A stretch of 64,000 nt of DNA from Gymnothorax reevesii (GCA_029721435.1 CM056576.1:64561876-64625875); one strand, 5' to 3'. Numbered from the stretch's first letter, positions 12,444-23,364 are shown. Notes: generated by a model from the sequence alone, not told the origin. Program-made: numbers and translations.

Positions 12444-12710
12444 CTGGGCCCGTATTCACAAAACATCTTAAGGCTAAAAGTACCTCCTAACTTGCTGATT
12501 TAGGAGAAACAAAAATAATGGGTGCCCTAAGTACGAATTTTAGGATTCCTATATTTCTCCTCAAAGAGTATTTCACAAAGCAGCTAAACACTAAAACTAG
12601 CTCCTATCTATATGAAAAGTTAAGGGTAGTTAAGAGGACTTCTAAGTCACAAAGACCCAATCAGGAAGAATCCCAGCACGGCTGCTACTGGCAATCTACG
12701 CAGTAATTGT
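12444..12710. mobile_element. Non-autonomous DNA transposon end (GGGCCCGTATTCACAAA type)
   Basis: The motif GGGCCCGTATTCACAAAACA, then CTTAAGGCTAAAAGTACC and CTGATTTAGGAGAAA, matches from memory a short inverted-repeat element common in fish. A possible partner end lies near 13290-13335, where GAGGAAACTCTTAGCTAGGA resembles its inverted form. Boundaries are uncertain. The small + ORF here is not supported. Confidence 0.45.
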
Positions 12711-13340
12711 GTCAACATTTTTGAAGCATTTAATGATACTTATGATAAGACACATTTCATCCCATGCTTCTTTTTTGCATTTTAATGTTATTTTTGTTCC
12801 AAAATTTCCTTTCTTTCATACACAAGTTGTGCAAGAAGGAAGAGCTGTTTCTCTTTCATTTTAAGGGCACAGCTTGTCTAATCAACCATGGTTACTGTAG
12901 AATCTTTATAATACCTGAAAGGCTTATATTCATATCTTCAAATTGTTTAACAAGACAGACATGTAAGCAGCTGCAAATCTGCTTGACTAGTCTTCATATT
13001 ATTCTTTATTTTGTGTTTAATCCGTGAAAGGTACATTTATTTTATAACATTTGTTTGAGTATGGCTAGAGCGACATAATACCTCTTTCGACAGTGTTTCT
13101 ATGATGAAATCGCTCACAAAGACCCATTCCCTATTAACCTATCACTGCAGAGATAGTAAGTCAACTTGTTCCTGAAACATGACATCATCCATAGCAACCT
13201 GGTCAACCCTGCTTCTTTCTCTTAGCTTAACAGTTTTCCAAGTTCCTTCGTAAAAAAGTTGGTCTCAGCAGCTTTGTAAATAGCTGTTAAGAGGAAACTC
13301 TTAGCTAGGAAGTTTTAGTGTCATTTAAGAGTGCGAGGTA
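12711..13340. other. No identified gene; possible right end of the preceding element
   Basis: AT-rich. An 87-codon + frame at 12764-13027, rich in Phe/Leu/Ile, has no family features and is rejected. The right part (13250-13335) has TTAAGAGGAAACTCTTAGC, itself partly palindromic. Confidence 0.5.
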
Positions 13341-13344
13341 CTGT

Positions 13345-13465
13345 TCTGGAGCCAAATGCGAGACCGGGAAGTTTCTCGGGTGGTATTTATATTATCCCTG
13401 TTGGCTGGCACAGCGCTCACGTGGGTCGGCCCACTTATCAGACCTAATTCACCAGTCGTAAATTT
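13345..13465 (+). pseudogene. Short Gypsy gag fragment
   Basis: The + strand translation near 13385-13450 includes SLLAGTALTWVGPLIR, nearly identical to the gag segment of Gypsy-2 at about 55470-55530 on the minus strand (SLLVGTALTWVGPLIR). The match is only about 100 bases and has no LTRs. It is a fragment of the same or a sister Gypsy family, in the opposite orientation to Gypsy-2. Confidence 0.7.
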
Positions 13466-13904
13466 TCTTCACTAACGGCAGGGCATAGACCAATCGAAGT
13501 GATTAGATCTGTGATTGTATACAGCGCCCTCAATAATTATTGGCACCCCAATATGGTTAAGATTTGTTAAAAGCCTTAAAATAAATTCAATTTTTATTGC
13601 AGAAGCATACTCTCCCACTGAAAATTGTAGAGAAATGTAACCTTCAACTCAAGTGAATTTTAAGGGGGGAAAAAAATCCCTGACTAAGAAATAATTCAAA
13701 AAATCACCTGTTCCACAATTATTGGCATCCCCAACAATTCCTTGGAATTAAATGAAATTGAAGTATTTCTGTCATTTCTACAGTAGTTTACAAAGTTTAT
13801 CAGAGTATCTAGGAACATTTAATTAGTAATTCATCACTTCCTGTTTCCCTGGGGTGTAAATATGACGTGACACAGCGGCCATTTCTCTTATCCACTCTTC
13901 AACA

Positions 13905-14351
13905 TGGGAAAGACAAAGGAACACACCATTCAACTCAGGTAGATGTGTGTCGACATTCACAAGTCAGGCAATGGCTACAAGAAAATAGCCACTCGCTTGC
14001 ACCTGCCCATATCTACTGTAAGAGGAATTATTCAGATGTTTAAAACAACTGGAACAGTGGTAAACAAGCCTAGACAAGGACGCAGGGTTATTTTTCCCAC
14101 CATGCTCAGTGAGGAGGATGGTAAGAGAAATAAAAAGTTCTCCTAAGCTCACTGTTAAAGAATTGCAACAAATGGCAGCATCTTGTGGTCACAAAGTCTC
14201 CAAAACAACCATCAGGCACAATCTACATGCCAACAAGCTCTTTGGGAGGCATGCACAGAAAAATTCTTTTCTCACTCACAATCATAAATGCAAACATCTG
14301 GAGTTCGCTAAGCGGTACTGGGACTTCAACTGCGACCATGTGCTTTGGTCA
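13905..14351 (+). pseudogene. Tc1 transposase, N-terminal half (interrupted)
   Basis: The N-terminal half of a Tc1 transposase, which binds the terminal repeats and cuts DNA in the nucleus. Visible are the paired helix-turn-helix region (IHKSGNGYKKIATRL, then STVRGIIQMFKTTGTV), a GRxR-like linker (KPRQGRR), and the second DNA-binding part (LTVKELQQMAASCGHKVSKT). A frameshift near 14110-14146 divides it into overlapping frames. It stops at HVLWSG, just where the first catalytic Asp (usual context WSDE) should follow, because the CR1-like LINE is inserted there. The C-terminal half resumes at 18922. No function is expected. Confidence 0.88.
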
Positions 14352-14483
14352 GGTTTTATTTATTCATTTATTTATTTATACTGGGAGTCCGATTGAGAGC
14401 AAGCTCTCTTTTTCAACGAAGCCCAGTCGCAAAAAAAAAAAAAAAACACAGAACACACCAAGTACAATAAATAAAAACAATGA

Positions 14484-15842
14484 CTACATTACACATGTAC
14501 ATTGCTGCTTTGAGGCAGCCAATAAAAGACATTTAAAGCAACTAATTAAAATAAGACTTTCCAACTTAAAAAACTGCTGAATCCCATTCCACTTCTGTGG
14601 AGCATAATATATGAAAGAAGTTTTACCCAGTTCAGTACGCACCCTTGGAGCATCTAAAACCAAAAAGTCAAGAGTGTGCAGACCGTATTCCCTCTTCCTC
14701 ACGTGAAGCAAACTGGTCAGATATCCTGGCAGTTTACCCAACAATGCCTTGTATATAAAAAGGCAACAATGTTGCTCCCTTCTCGTGTCCAGCGAAGACC
14801 AACCAGCGTTAAAATAAAGTGTACAGTGATGTGTTCGGAAGCCATCTCCAGTTATGAACCTTAATGCAGCGTGGTACACTGCGTCAAGTGACTTCAGCAA
14901 GGAGGGTGCAGTGTGCATATAAATCACATCACCATAATCTATTCTAGAGAGAATAGTTGCTTGAATAATCTGTCTTCTGCAACTCTTCGGAAGGCAGGCT
15001 TTATTCCTGAACAGCATAGCCAATTTTGGCTTCAAATTCTTGACCAGCTCATCAGTATGCTTCCTAAAATTAAGATTGTCATCCAGCCAAATTCCAAGGT
15101 ATTTGTAGTAAGGGACTCTTTCGATTTGGATTCCGTTTACAGTCGTGATGCTACCATTATGGAACCTAGCAGCTGCTTTAAGAGAGAATGGCATGAATTT
15201 AGTTTTTTCAGAGTTTAAGATTAATTTAAGGTCTAAAAGATCCTTCTGGAAGATTTGGAAATCTGACTGCAGATTTTTAATAGCCAAATCAGCAGAAGGG
15301 GCAGCTGAGTAGGTGACCATATCATCTGCATAGAGATGGATTTTACTATTGAGAAAATTAGAACCAAACTCATTAATAAAAAGTGTAAACAGCAAGGGCC
15401 CCAAAATTGAACCCTGTGGAACCCCCTTGCACAAATAAATAAAGTTTGATTGATAGCCATCAGCCACAACAGCTTGACACCTACCAGATAGATAATCTCT
15501 AAACCAATTCAGAGATTTAATATCAAACCCAATGGTACTTAGCCGTTCTATAAGTTTAAAATGGTCAACTGTGTCAAACGCCTTTGATAGGTCAATAAAA
15601 AGGGCAGCGCAGTCTTGCTTATTGTCCAAGGCAGTAACAATATCATTTAATACTATGGCTGCAGCTGACACAGTGCTATGACCTGGTCTGAAACCTGACT
15701 GAAACACATACAAGATGGCATGGTCTGGTAAAATTGCTCTAACCTGATTATTGACGAGTCTCTCCAAAACCTTAGCCAAGCACGGCAGCTTTGAAATTGG
15801 TCGATAGTTATTCAGAACATCTGAAGAACCACCTTTATGCAA
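14484..15842 (-). CDS. CR1-like LINE ORF2, reverse transcriptase part
   Basis: Reverse transcriptase, which copies the LINE RNA at a nicked chromosomal target. The 452-codon open stretch has the canonical motifs in order: NNYRPIS near residues 11-17, QSGFRPGHST near 48-57, FIDLSKAFDTVDH near 82-93 (first catalytic Asp), GVPQGSILGPLLF near 140-152, and the YADD box at 171-174. The thumb and C-terminal region follow (YKYLGIWLDDNL, ILSRIDYGD). The first Met is arbitrary because the true ORF2 continues upstream in other frames. Frame breaks near 15843 and 16225 separate it from the endonuclease part, so ORF2 as a whole is broken although this domain is open. The YADD box, RPGHST and (TAAA)n tail point to the CR1/L2/Rex group. 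Confidence 0.93.
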   Translation of the reverse strand: MHKGGSSDVLNNYRPISKLPCLAKVLERLVNNQVRAILPDHAILYVFQSGFRPGHSTVSAAAIVLNDIVTALDNKQDCAALFIDLSKAFDTVDHFKLIERLSTIGFDIKSLNWFRDYLSGRCQAVVADGYQSNFIYLCKGVPQGSILGPLLFTLFINEFGSNFLNSKIHLYADDMVTYSAAPSADLAIKNLQSDFQIFQKDLLDLKLILNSEKTKFMPFSLKAAARFHNGSITTVNGIQIERVPYYKYLGIWLDDNLNFRKHTDELVKNLKPKLAMLFRNKACLPKSCRRQIIQATILSRIDYGDVIYMHTAPSLLKSLDAVYHAALRFITGDGFRTHHCTLYFNAGWSSLDTRREQHCCLFIYKALLGKLPGYLTSLLHVRKREYGLHTLDFLVLDAPRVRTELGKTSFIYYAPQKWNGIQQFFKLESLILISCFKCLLLAASKQQCTCVM

Positions 15843-17553
15843 GGTAAGAACAAAAGCAGTTTTTCACAAGACAGGAGTCGAATCGGTCAACAGTGTTAAG
15901 TTAAAAATGGGTGTCAGGATAAAAGCAATCAAAGGTGAGGCCAGCAATAAGAGGCTTGGGTCCAATTCATCCGCCCCAGTGGATTTCTTTAGGGTCAATG
16001 CTCAAAGGTTCTTCAAGCACTTCCTCTTCAGAAAAAGGATGCAAGGAAAAACGACCAGAGTTATTCGGTACAGGTACAAAAGGCCTGCTATCACAGTAGT
16101 AGTAATTGCCGGCAATAACCCTAAATTTTCAAAGAGGTGGCCTGCATTAACAAAATGCTCATTGAAAATATTACAAAGTTCCCCTTTATCTGAAATAATG
16201 ACAGAATCCTTAGTAATCCTACTTGGTTAAGCCGAGGAGGGGAGCTGAGACGAAGATTTAAAATTTCTCCAAAATTTCGCAGAATTCCCATCGGAGTCAG
16301 ATAAGTTGCAGAGATAAGATGACTTGGCCTTCCGAATTGCTGTAAGGGTTCTGCTGCGAAGGTAACGAAAATCTTGCCAGTCAGAACGCAACCCAGAAAC
16401 ACGCCCTTTTTTCCAAGCGAAATCCCGAGCCTTTAACAGCTCCGAGATATCAGGGGAAAACCAGGGATTCGCCCTGTTTTTAACTCTCAACTTTTTAAAA
16501 GGGGCATGCTTACCCACCACAGTATTAAAAGACGTGATAAAATGGCTTAACGCTAAATGAGGGTCAGGAATAACAGCAGAGCAATGAATGTCACTCAGAT
16601 ACGAGTCATGCAAAAAAGCTTGTTCTGAGAAATGTTTAAAACTTCTTTTGACTATGACCCTAGATTCGGATTTTGGGTTACTATTGTTCCTGACACAAGC
16701 TACAGGACAATGGTCACTAAAATCCAAAGGTAAAAAGCCATTAGCTTTAAAGTTATGAGGCCTATTAGTCAAAATAAGATCCAAGAGCGTAGCTCTATTA
16801 GGATCCTTAGGGTCAGGCCGTGTAGGACGCAAGATCAGTTGAGTCATATTCAAATTAATGCACACATCTTTCAAGCTATTGGAAGCATCCGAGAGCCAGT
16901 CGATATTCAAATCACCAAGTAAAATGATTTCAGAGTTTTCATGCGCAGACAACAAGTTCGCAAAATTATCGACAGCGTCGGATTGAGCTGATGGTGGACG
17001 ATAAACCCCAATAACTGTCAGTCGGCTGCAGTTCACACCATTTCCTAAAAGCTAAAAACTCAAAGCACCTGAACAAGGATACAGAGTTTAAAACAGAAAC
17101 GATAAAACATTCTTTCACATAAATGGCCACATCGCCGCCCCTAGAAGGTCTCAGCCTGTCAGACCTGAAGACAATTTATCCATCAAGATTAATCGCATCA
17201 TCTTTAAACTTACTGGACAGGCAAAACTCATTAAACACAAAAATATCCGCCTTCGTCTGAAAGGCCCAAACCTTGATAAAATCAAGCTTCGAGGGGAGAC
17301 TACGAATATTCATATGAATAATCCCCAAGCCTTTCTGTTTGATAAAATCATCCTGGGACTCCAGGCGCAAGCTATAGGACTTAGCAGTTATTAAATTATT
17401 ACAGAAAGGGCTAGATTCTTTAGCCTTGAGCTCACCAATAGGCCTAGCTGTATTATGTGAAGACAGAGACACATTAAAATCATAAGAAACAGGAGCAAAA
17501 TAACGAATAAAATAACGGCAGCTGTGATTGCAATGATTCCGCATCTGACTCAC
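15843..17553 (-). pseudogene. CR1-like LINE ORF2, endonuclease and linker part (broken)
   Basis: An apurinic-type endonuclease, which nicks the target before reverse transcription. The upstream open part (17553-17176) contains LGIIHMNIRSLPSKLDFIKV and ADIFVFNEFCLS, the first catalytic blocks (N and E). A stop near 17177 precedes RGGDVAIYVK. The next open part (17036-16227) has VIGVYRPPSAQ, ILLGDLNIDWL, LLDLILTNRP and DFSDHCPVAC, the later catalytic blocks including GDLN and SDH. Further frame breaks follow before the reverse transcriptase. At least three disablements make the product non-functional. Confidence 0.88.
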
Positions 17554-17559
17554 TGCTAG

Positions 17560-18750
17560 TCACTTATTTTGAGTGACAAGCGATTGTGTGGCTAATTCAA
17601 TGTTACACAATAAAAGACAAGAGCCAGTCCTGTTCAGATGACAGCCATCACGTCTAAAGAGATATTTCCTCTTCCAAAAGCTTGTAAAGTTATCAGCCAA
17701 GGGAATACTCAGCATGCTGCAATAACCTTTCAGCCAGATATGCAGCTGTCGGATCCGGCTAAAGTTAACGTCCCCAAAACAAACAGCCGGAATGGGACCG
17801 GAGACCACAAACTGCTTGCCAGTTTCCAAGCAAGTGTTGATTAGGTCTTTAAAGACTGACTCCATGCCAACGGAGCTCTCCAAGGAAATGTCATTGGATC
17901 CAATATGGACTATTATTGTTTTCGCTGACGGATGGGAGTGGACGATGGAGGGCAATATTGTCCTAATATCAGAGATCCAAGCTCCAGGATAGCAGAAGGT
18001 TTCAGCTTCAGGAAGGCGAAGATGACGAATCATCGACGAGCCGATGACCAGCGTGGACGGATCCTCCTCCCGGGAGGAACGGCGAGGCATCTCACGGGCA
18101 ATCCGAGGCCGCGGACCAGCTCCGGGAGACTTGGATAGCAGCCGGCTCAGGGAGGAGGCAAGCCGCGGCCCACCACGGGAAGACAGAGAAGCCAGAGACG
18201 GGGTGCTGTTCCCAGAGGGTATGGCATCTGGCGAGCCAACTGGGAGATCCTGCCCCAGCAAGGGTCTGGCAATCCGATGCGGTGAGCAGGCCACGTCAGG
18301 CCCCGTCACCGAATCAGAGTGCCTTTCTGCTGTAAACGCCAGCGTTGATCTCTCCGGACTCTCCGTAATGGCATCCATTGCCACTGGGGAGGAAATCTTC
18401 TCCAGGACGCTGAATTTGTTCTCCAACCTCAGCAGGGGCACTCGTCCAGGATGACTGGATGAACGTCGTCCCCTCCGCTCGGGAACAGGCACCCATGGCT
18501 CAGCAACTACTGGAGTGGAGCATGTCATGGATTTTGGTCCGACTCCCAACTCGCTGCACAGAAGGCCCGTGTGGGAGTTTTCTGCCACAACACCGGAGTA
18601 TTGGAAGACCAAGAGAGAATCCAGTAAGTCCTCGTCTTCTCTGAGCTGATGTAGCGTTTTTATTCTCCTTTCCATTTCAGCGATTTTCTGGCTCAGTGCC
18701 TCACAACGAGAGCACTCGGTCATCGCGGTTAATACCGTCAATTTAGCCAA
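17560..18750 (-). CDS. CR1-like LINE ORF1 with SGNH/GDSL-type esterase domain
   Basis: An intact 396-codon ORF1. Residues 1-45 have a CSRC motif and a short heptad-like helix, probably for self-association. Residues 80-235 are Ser/Pro/Arg rich and probably disordered. Residues 232-385 form an SGNH hydrolase fold: LVIGSSMIRHL (nucleophile Ser near 238), HIGSND at 282-287 (Asn of the oxyanion hole), and DGCHLN at 368-373 (the Asp/His pair). Esterase-bearing ORF1 proteins are known from CR1/L2 elements of fish; the substrate is not established and a role in membrane or RNP interaction has been proposed. It ends only about 10 bases upstream of the first ORF2 fragment. It has no stops or frameshifts, unlike ORF2. 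Confidence 0.9.
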   Translation of the reverse strand: MAKLTVLTAMTECSRCEALSQKIAEMERRIKTLHQLREDEDLLDSLLVFQYSGVVAENSHTGLLCSELGVGPKSMTCSTPVVAEPWVPVPERRGRRSSSHPGRVPLLRLENKFSVLEKISSPVAMDAITESPERSTLAFTAERHSDSVTGPDVACSPHRIARPLLGQDLPVGSPDAIPSGNSTPSLASLSSRGGPRLASSLSRLLSKSPGAGPRPRIAREMPRRSSREEDPSTLVIGSSMIRHLRLPEAETFCYPGAWISDIRTILPSIVHSHPSAKTIIVHIGSNDISLESSVGMESVFKDLINTCLETGKQFVVSGPIPAVCFGDVNFSRIRQLHIWLKGYCSMLSIPLADNFTSFWKRKYLFRRDGCHLNRTGSCLLLCNIELATQSLVTQNK

Positions 18751-18921
18751 TAAAATGGTAAAAATAATAAAATGATTTTTTTAAAATAAATAAATCAAAA
18801 TAAAATCAATAAAACTGAATGATAAAACAAGTAAGATAATAAAATGTTAAAATAATAAATGTAAATCAAGTTTGAATTATACTGCTGCACCCTTACTCCA
18901 CAACCTTCTCACGTGCTGACG

Positions 18922-19431
18922 TGGATGAGGCTAAGGTAGAGCTTTTTGGCAACACTCTAAATGGGTCTGGCAGAACACAAAAGATGAGTATGCAGACAAG
19001 CACCTCATGCCCACTGTGAAGTATGGGGCAGGATCGGTGATGCTGTGGGCCTGTTTCTCTTCCAGAGGCCCTGGGATCCTTGTTAGGGTGCATGGCATCA
19101 TGAACGCTTTGAAATACCAGGACATTTTAAATCAAAGTCTGGTGGCCTCTGCCTGAAAGCTGAAGATGGATCGTCGCTGGGTCTTTCAGCAAGATAATGG
19201 CCCTAAAAATGTGGCCAAATCTACACAGAAATGGTTCACCAGACACAGAATCAAGCTCCTCCCATGGCCATCTCAGTCCTCAGACCTCAACCCCATTGAA
19301 AACCTGTGGAGTGAGCTGAAGAGGAGAGTGCAGAGGAGAGGAGCCAGGTCGCAGGATGATTTAGAGAGATTGTGCAAAGAAGAATGGTCGAAGATCTTAA
19401 CCAGGGGTGCCAATAATTATGGATGGCTCTG
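18922..19431 (+). pseudogene. Tc1 transposase, C-terminal half, and right terminal repeat
   Basis: It continues the split Tc1. DEAKVELFG-like codons resume at about 18922, followed by LMPTVKYGAGSVMLWACFSS and [14 protein letters not shown] (second catalytic Asp), then [15 protein letters not shown] (Glu of the DD34E triad). In-frame stops, for example before KLKMDRRW near 19157, show decay. It ends with the terminal repeat GTGCCAATAATTATGG and a TA. Confidence 0.88.
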
Positions 19432-20324
19432 TATCTTAATTCTAATTGAATTTTTAGAAATGTAATTTGTCACACTTGTATCGTGTCATAGACTATTTTC
19501 TGTGTACCTTGTATTCTGAGCCAGGTATTTGAAGCTCATTTTCTACATATACATGCTGATTGATTCATATTGGTAATTGGTCTGTTAATTGGTTGTAGGC
19601 TGGCAGCTACACCCTTTATAATGCCCTGCCCTCTTGAATGAAATGTTTGCCTGAGGAAGGTATCTGACCGAGATGTTGCTGTTTTAGAATTAAAATACAT
19701 TATTTGCAAGTAAGACGGTGTGCGGACGTTTGTGTCTTGTAATTGGCATTACACATCTTTCACGCACCTATCCTATGTTATCGATGTGCGGAACCTTTCT
19801 TCTACTGAGAGAATACAATCTAGAATCAAAGACACAAGTGTTTAAATAAGTTTCTGACAGTCCAATCAATGTCTTTGAATTGGACACGGCGCTCGGCATA
19901 CGCTTATCACGCACTGCGCGTAGGGCACCAACTGCCTGGGGGGGGCACCAAAAAAATCAAGCCCATAAAAAAATTATAATAATAACAGTATTTAATATTT
20001 AAAATAAAAGTTTGTAAAGCATGTTAATAAATATAAGTAATACAAAAATAACGTAGGCTTATTTACGCTAAAAAAGATTAATCTCCTGCGCGGCCCTCTC
20101 ATCGGTCTACCTTTGCTGCCCCCTCCCCCATTCTCTAGTAGTTTGCTCCATTATGCTTCAATCGCAAATTTGGCAGAAGTTTATTCCGGAGATCTGGACA
20201 TGTCATCGAAATCGAAAAGGCATCAAGAGTCGGGGGCGGAAAAGCGGAAAAGAAAAAAACTGCGAGATGATGCTCATGCGTCACTTGCAGGTAAGACAAT
20301 GTTTTAATTAACAATGATTTATTT

Positions 20325-20835
20325 TGTAACAGCTACATTTACATGACCACAATAATCCGATAATTGGAATAATCGGGTAATGGCAATAATCTGATTAGAC
20401 GCGTTTTCATGTACTTCAGTCATGTGATAATCGGAAAAACCTGGTTTACATGGTTCAGTCAATTGTTCGATTTCTTTCCAAGTTGGCCTACATGACGTAA
20501 AACTCTTGGTCTCAGCATAGGCCTTCCTCCACTCCTACCAAAAACCTGTGCTTGCTGGATGTGAGTTAGGAGTAAGGACTGGTGGGAGAGAGTGGTGCTC
20601 AATGAATTTTTGAGATGCAAAATGGAGAGAGAATTTCAGGATGTCTCGGGGAGCATTCGTGAAACTGTGTGATGAAATGAAGGATATTATGAGCCCAGAA
20701 GAGATGACCACTGTACCTCTAGAAATGCGAGTGGATTGCGTTATATAAGCTCGCTAGCTGCAGAGAGTATAGGCTGATAGCGAATCAGTTTGGTGTCCAT
20801 AAAGCGTCTCTAGTTAGCTACATCCGTTTTTCTAT
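20325..20835 (+). pseudogene. PIF/Harbinger-like transposase fragment
   Basis: Near 20600-20830 the + strand translation gives RGAFVKLCDEMKDIMSPEE, then PLEMRV and, after an in-frame stop, pieces resembling YRLIANQFGVHKASV. This is the N-terminal pattern of HARBI1-type nucleases. The upstream bases (20330-20460) carry CAATAATCCGATAATTGG-like repeats typical of Harbinger subterminal regions. No catalytic residues remain. Confidence 0.55.
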
Positions 20836-21054
20836 TTGTACACATTCGCAGATGTATCCCTGTCAGTTTCCTCTGCTGAGCGAAGCTTCTCCAAACTTAA
20901 ACTCATTAAAACATACCTGCGCTCATCAATGGGCCAGAATCGTTTAAGTGGTCTGGCTGTCATCAGCATCAATGGGGATATTGCTCAGAAACTGTCATAT
21001 GATGACCTGATAGCTGATTTCGCAGCCCGAAAATGCAGACGTGTGCCTCTGTAG
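20836..21054 (+). pseudogene. hAT transposase dimerisation domain
   Basis: The 72-codon frame includes SVSSAERSFSKLKLIKTYLR, RLSGLAVISI and DDLIADFAARKCRR. This is the conserved hATC dimerisation region at the C-terminus of hAT transposases, ending at a natural stop. Upstream catalytic sequence is absent, so it is a remnant. Confidence 0.85.
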
Positions 21055-21455
21055 GGTCTCTAACAACTGGTGCTTGCATTTTAAAATATGCATTTAAAGT
21101 TCCTTACTCAGAACTGTGATAACAGTTAAAAACATGTTTATTTGTTAATAGTCGTGGCATTTTTATTTAGATTATTTATTTTTATTTGAGTATTTGATGC
21201 CATTGTAAGTGTAAGACTTAATTATTGTTATTTATCTCTTAATAATAATATTTATAATTATAATAATTATTATTATTTATCTCTATCTCAGTTTTTGAAC
21301 CATTAATATTGACAACTTATTTGTAAAATAAAGCAAAACTTACAAATATTCAGATATTGTTCATTTCTGTCAGGGGTGGGGTTGGGTGGGTGGGTATGTG
21401 GGGGGGCACCACAAATCATTTATGCTTAGGGCACCAAAATGGCTAGCGCCGGCCC

Positions 21456-23360
21456 TGACTGAGGAAAGTTTATACTGTCTGAGACTGGATAAAATTGTGT
21501 CAATCAAAAGGTAATTACCGGGAGACTTTCATGTGGGTATGTACTATAGCTTTGCTGTTACGCCGATATCACTGAATAACCATTAAAGTGATTGCATCTC
21601 CGAGCTTTTATGAGGCTCTAAAAGACAGCTGAATTCTTTGATGGACAAATCTACGCATAAAACCACTGTAGGAAATTATGCGTTTTTAATATCCAATGAC
21701 TATAATTGATAGTAGAATGACATAGTATTTATACGATGTCGAATTTTTGCTTCAGAAAACATTTTTAATGTACTTAATTGGGATACCATTGACTCACTAT
21801 AGCAGACATGGTTGTTACAGAGGACAACAATTTTTTTCTGTGGCAAGAGACAGGGTCACCGGATTCACTTAAGAAGTGAGGGGGCCAAAAAATGCCATGT
21901 TGTGTGTTCAGCTCATTCACAGTGCCTCTATCCCGTGCACCTCATCCATGCCCCTATATTGCAACACTTACGGTATAAAAGATTAGAAGAGGTTTGGCTC
22001 ATTCCCGTTAAACCAGACACACATGCCCCAAATCCATCACCTCTTCTCTAAAACTAATGCTTTGGACTTTTCGTTTCAATGTACATCATGGATTAACGCT
22101 TCGTGAGGTCTGTGGCTGGGTAGGTTGGATCAGCCAAAGCTTAAATCGCATAGTACATGCATGCTAAAATATATTTTAAGTAGAACTCCTTAGTGAAACC
22201 ATTGCAAAATCAATCAAGCTTTTGACGTCAGATTATAGCGCATGCATTATGACTTGAAATTGTAATTGCACACAGCTACACGTTTTTCGTTCCACACGGA
22301 TTAAGGCATATATGTTGATGCCACTTCATAAATTCCATTCTCACCAAATTACAACCGTGCATGCTCCTCAAAGTGTTCTAGACCTACGCAAAACACACTA
22401 AGGGTTACTACACCATTCCATTCTATAATATAAAGTTTCCCATTTCTTTCTTAACATTATCGTCTTAAAATTATCTTAATAATGGTCATCATCAAGAACA
22501 ATAAGGCATAATGAGCAAATGAACGACACAAACATAACTTTATTGGGATGATCCCAATATTATTGTGAACTGCAAGGAATTGTGGAAACAATAATCAGTG
22601 AGCGAGTGGACGTCGTAAAAACAAGTTGATCTGCGCTGAAGCTCATGGCCTTTACCCAGAAACACTTGCTATCTCAATGACGATATCAACAGCAAAATAA
22701 AATTATCATTGTTTGTTTTATTAAGCATTTTCCAGAAAGAAATCTAAATTTTTTTATGTTATAAAGACTAATGTTAAATTAAAATGATGAATAATGCACC
22801 GTGATGACATTGATTTGCCAACGCCATGACTAAGACATGAATACAGTTGCAGTGTTATAAATACCCAGTAGCTGAAGCATTCAAAGTAGTGGTAATTGCA
22901 GGTATAATTCCTATAAAAATTCCAAATATAAATCATACCTCTGGTGATAGTGGTCGAGGCTTTACAATGTCACGAACAAGCCCTTCGTGCCTTTATGATG
23001 GACAATTACCATTTTGGCCATATCTTCAGAACCATTTGTCCAATTGACCTGAAATTAAGTTAAAATGAAAGTCTATTCAAGGTCTATTCAAGGATTGGGG
23101 AATTGCAGGATTGGGGGCGTTAGGGTATATACCCCAAGCCATCGCCACCGATGGCATAAGCCTCGTTTCATATAGAGTAACCCATTTCGGCAAATGAATA
23201 AAACCTTTTTTTTTTGCATTTATAATTTACTTGCCTTAACATTGCATTGAGAGGGAAGCTGCGCGTTTAATCGTCAATGGATTTTTGATATCATTGGGAA
23301 AACGTGTTAAATACAATGATTAGAAACGGGTATATAATCGAATGCTTCAAGTAGTATGGA
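21456..23360. other. No identified gene
   Basis: A stretch of ordinary composition with only short ORFs that match nothing I know. A short palindrome (ATTGGGATGATCCCAAT) lies near 22541-22557. Part of this stretch could be host intergenic or intronic sequence. Confidence 0.5.
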
Positions 23361-23364
23361 AGGC

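Larger units (their letters stand above)
14352..18921 (-). mobile_element. CR1/L2-type LINE, nearly full length
   Basis: A minus-strand non-LTR retrotransposon. Reading 5' to 3' on the minus strand it has ORF1 with an esterase domain (18750-17560), then endonuclease and reverse transcriptase parts of ORF2 (17553-14484). The 3' end at 14352-14380 is a short (TAAA)n-like tail, as is usual for the CR1/L2 group, and not a poly(A) tail. Just before it is GCGACTGGGCTTCGTTGAAA (reverse complement of 14410-14429). A T/A run at about 14431-14447 lies inside this 3' UTR. It is inserted in a Tc1 transposase. I could not define a target duplication. Confidence 0.85.
13522..19431 (+). mobile_element. Tc1-like element split by a LINE insertion
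   Basis: The left terminal repeat starts CAGCGCCCTCAATAATTATT after a TA at 13520-13521. The right terminal repeat, reverse complemented, reads CAGAGCCATCCATAATTATT and is followed by TA at 19432-19433. Transposase sequence runs from about 13905 to 14351 and resumes at about 18922. The intervening 4.57 kb is a minus-strand CR1-like LINE. The Tc1 is therefore older than the LINE insertion. Confidence 0.88.
19882..21455 (+). mobile_element. Decayed hAT element with a nested Harbinger fragment
   Basis: The right end (21425-21455), reverse complemented, reads CAGGGCCGGCGCTAGCCATT, a hAT-like terminus, followed by TTTGGTGCCCTAAGC. The left end near 19918-19960 has the matching TAGGGCACC and GGGGGGGCACC but its outer bases have diverged. 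Inside are a 5' coding piece (about 20197-20305, with SSKSKRHQESGAEKRKRKKL, typical of the start of such transposases) and the C-terminal dimerisation domain at 20836-21054. Most of the transposase between them is missing. Confidence 0.7.

Noticed and set aside
17638..18644. Plus-strand ORFs across the LINE ORF1
   Set aside because: Antisense shadows of the intact esterase ORF1.
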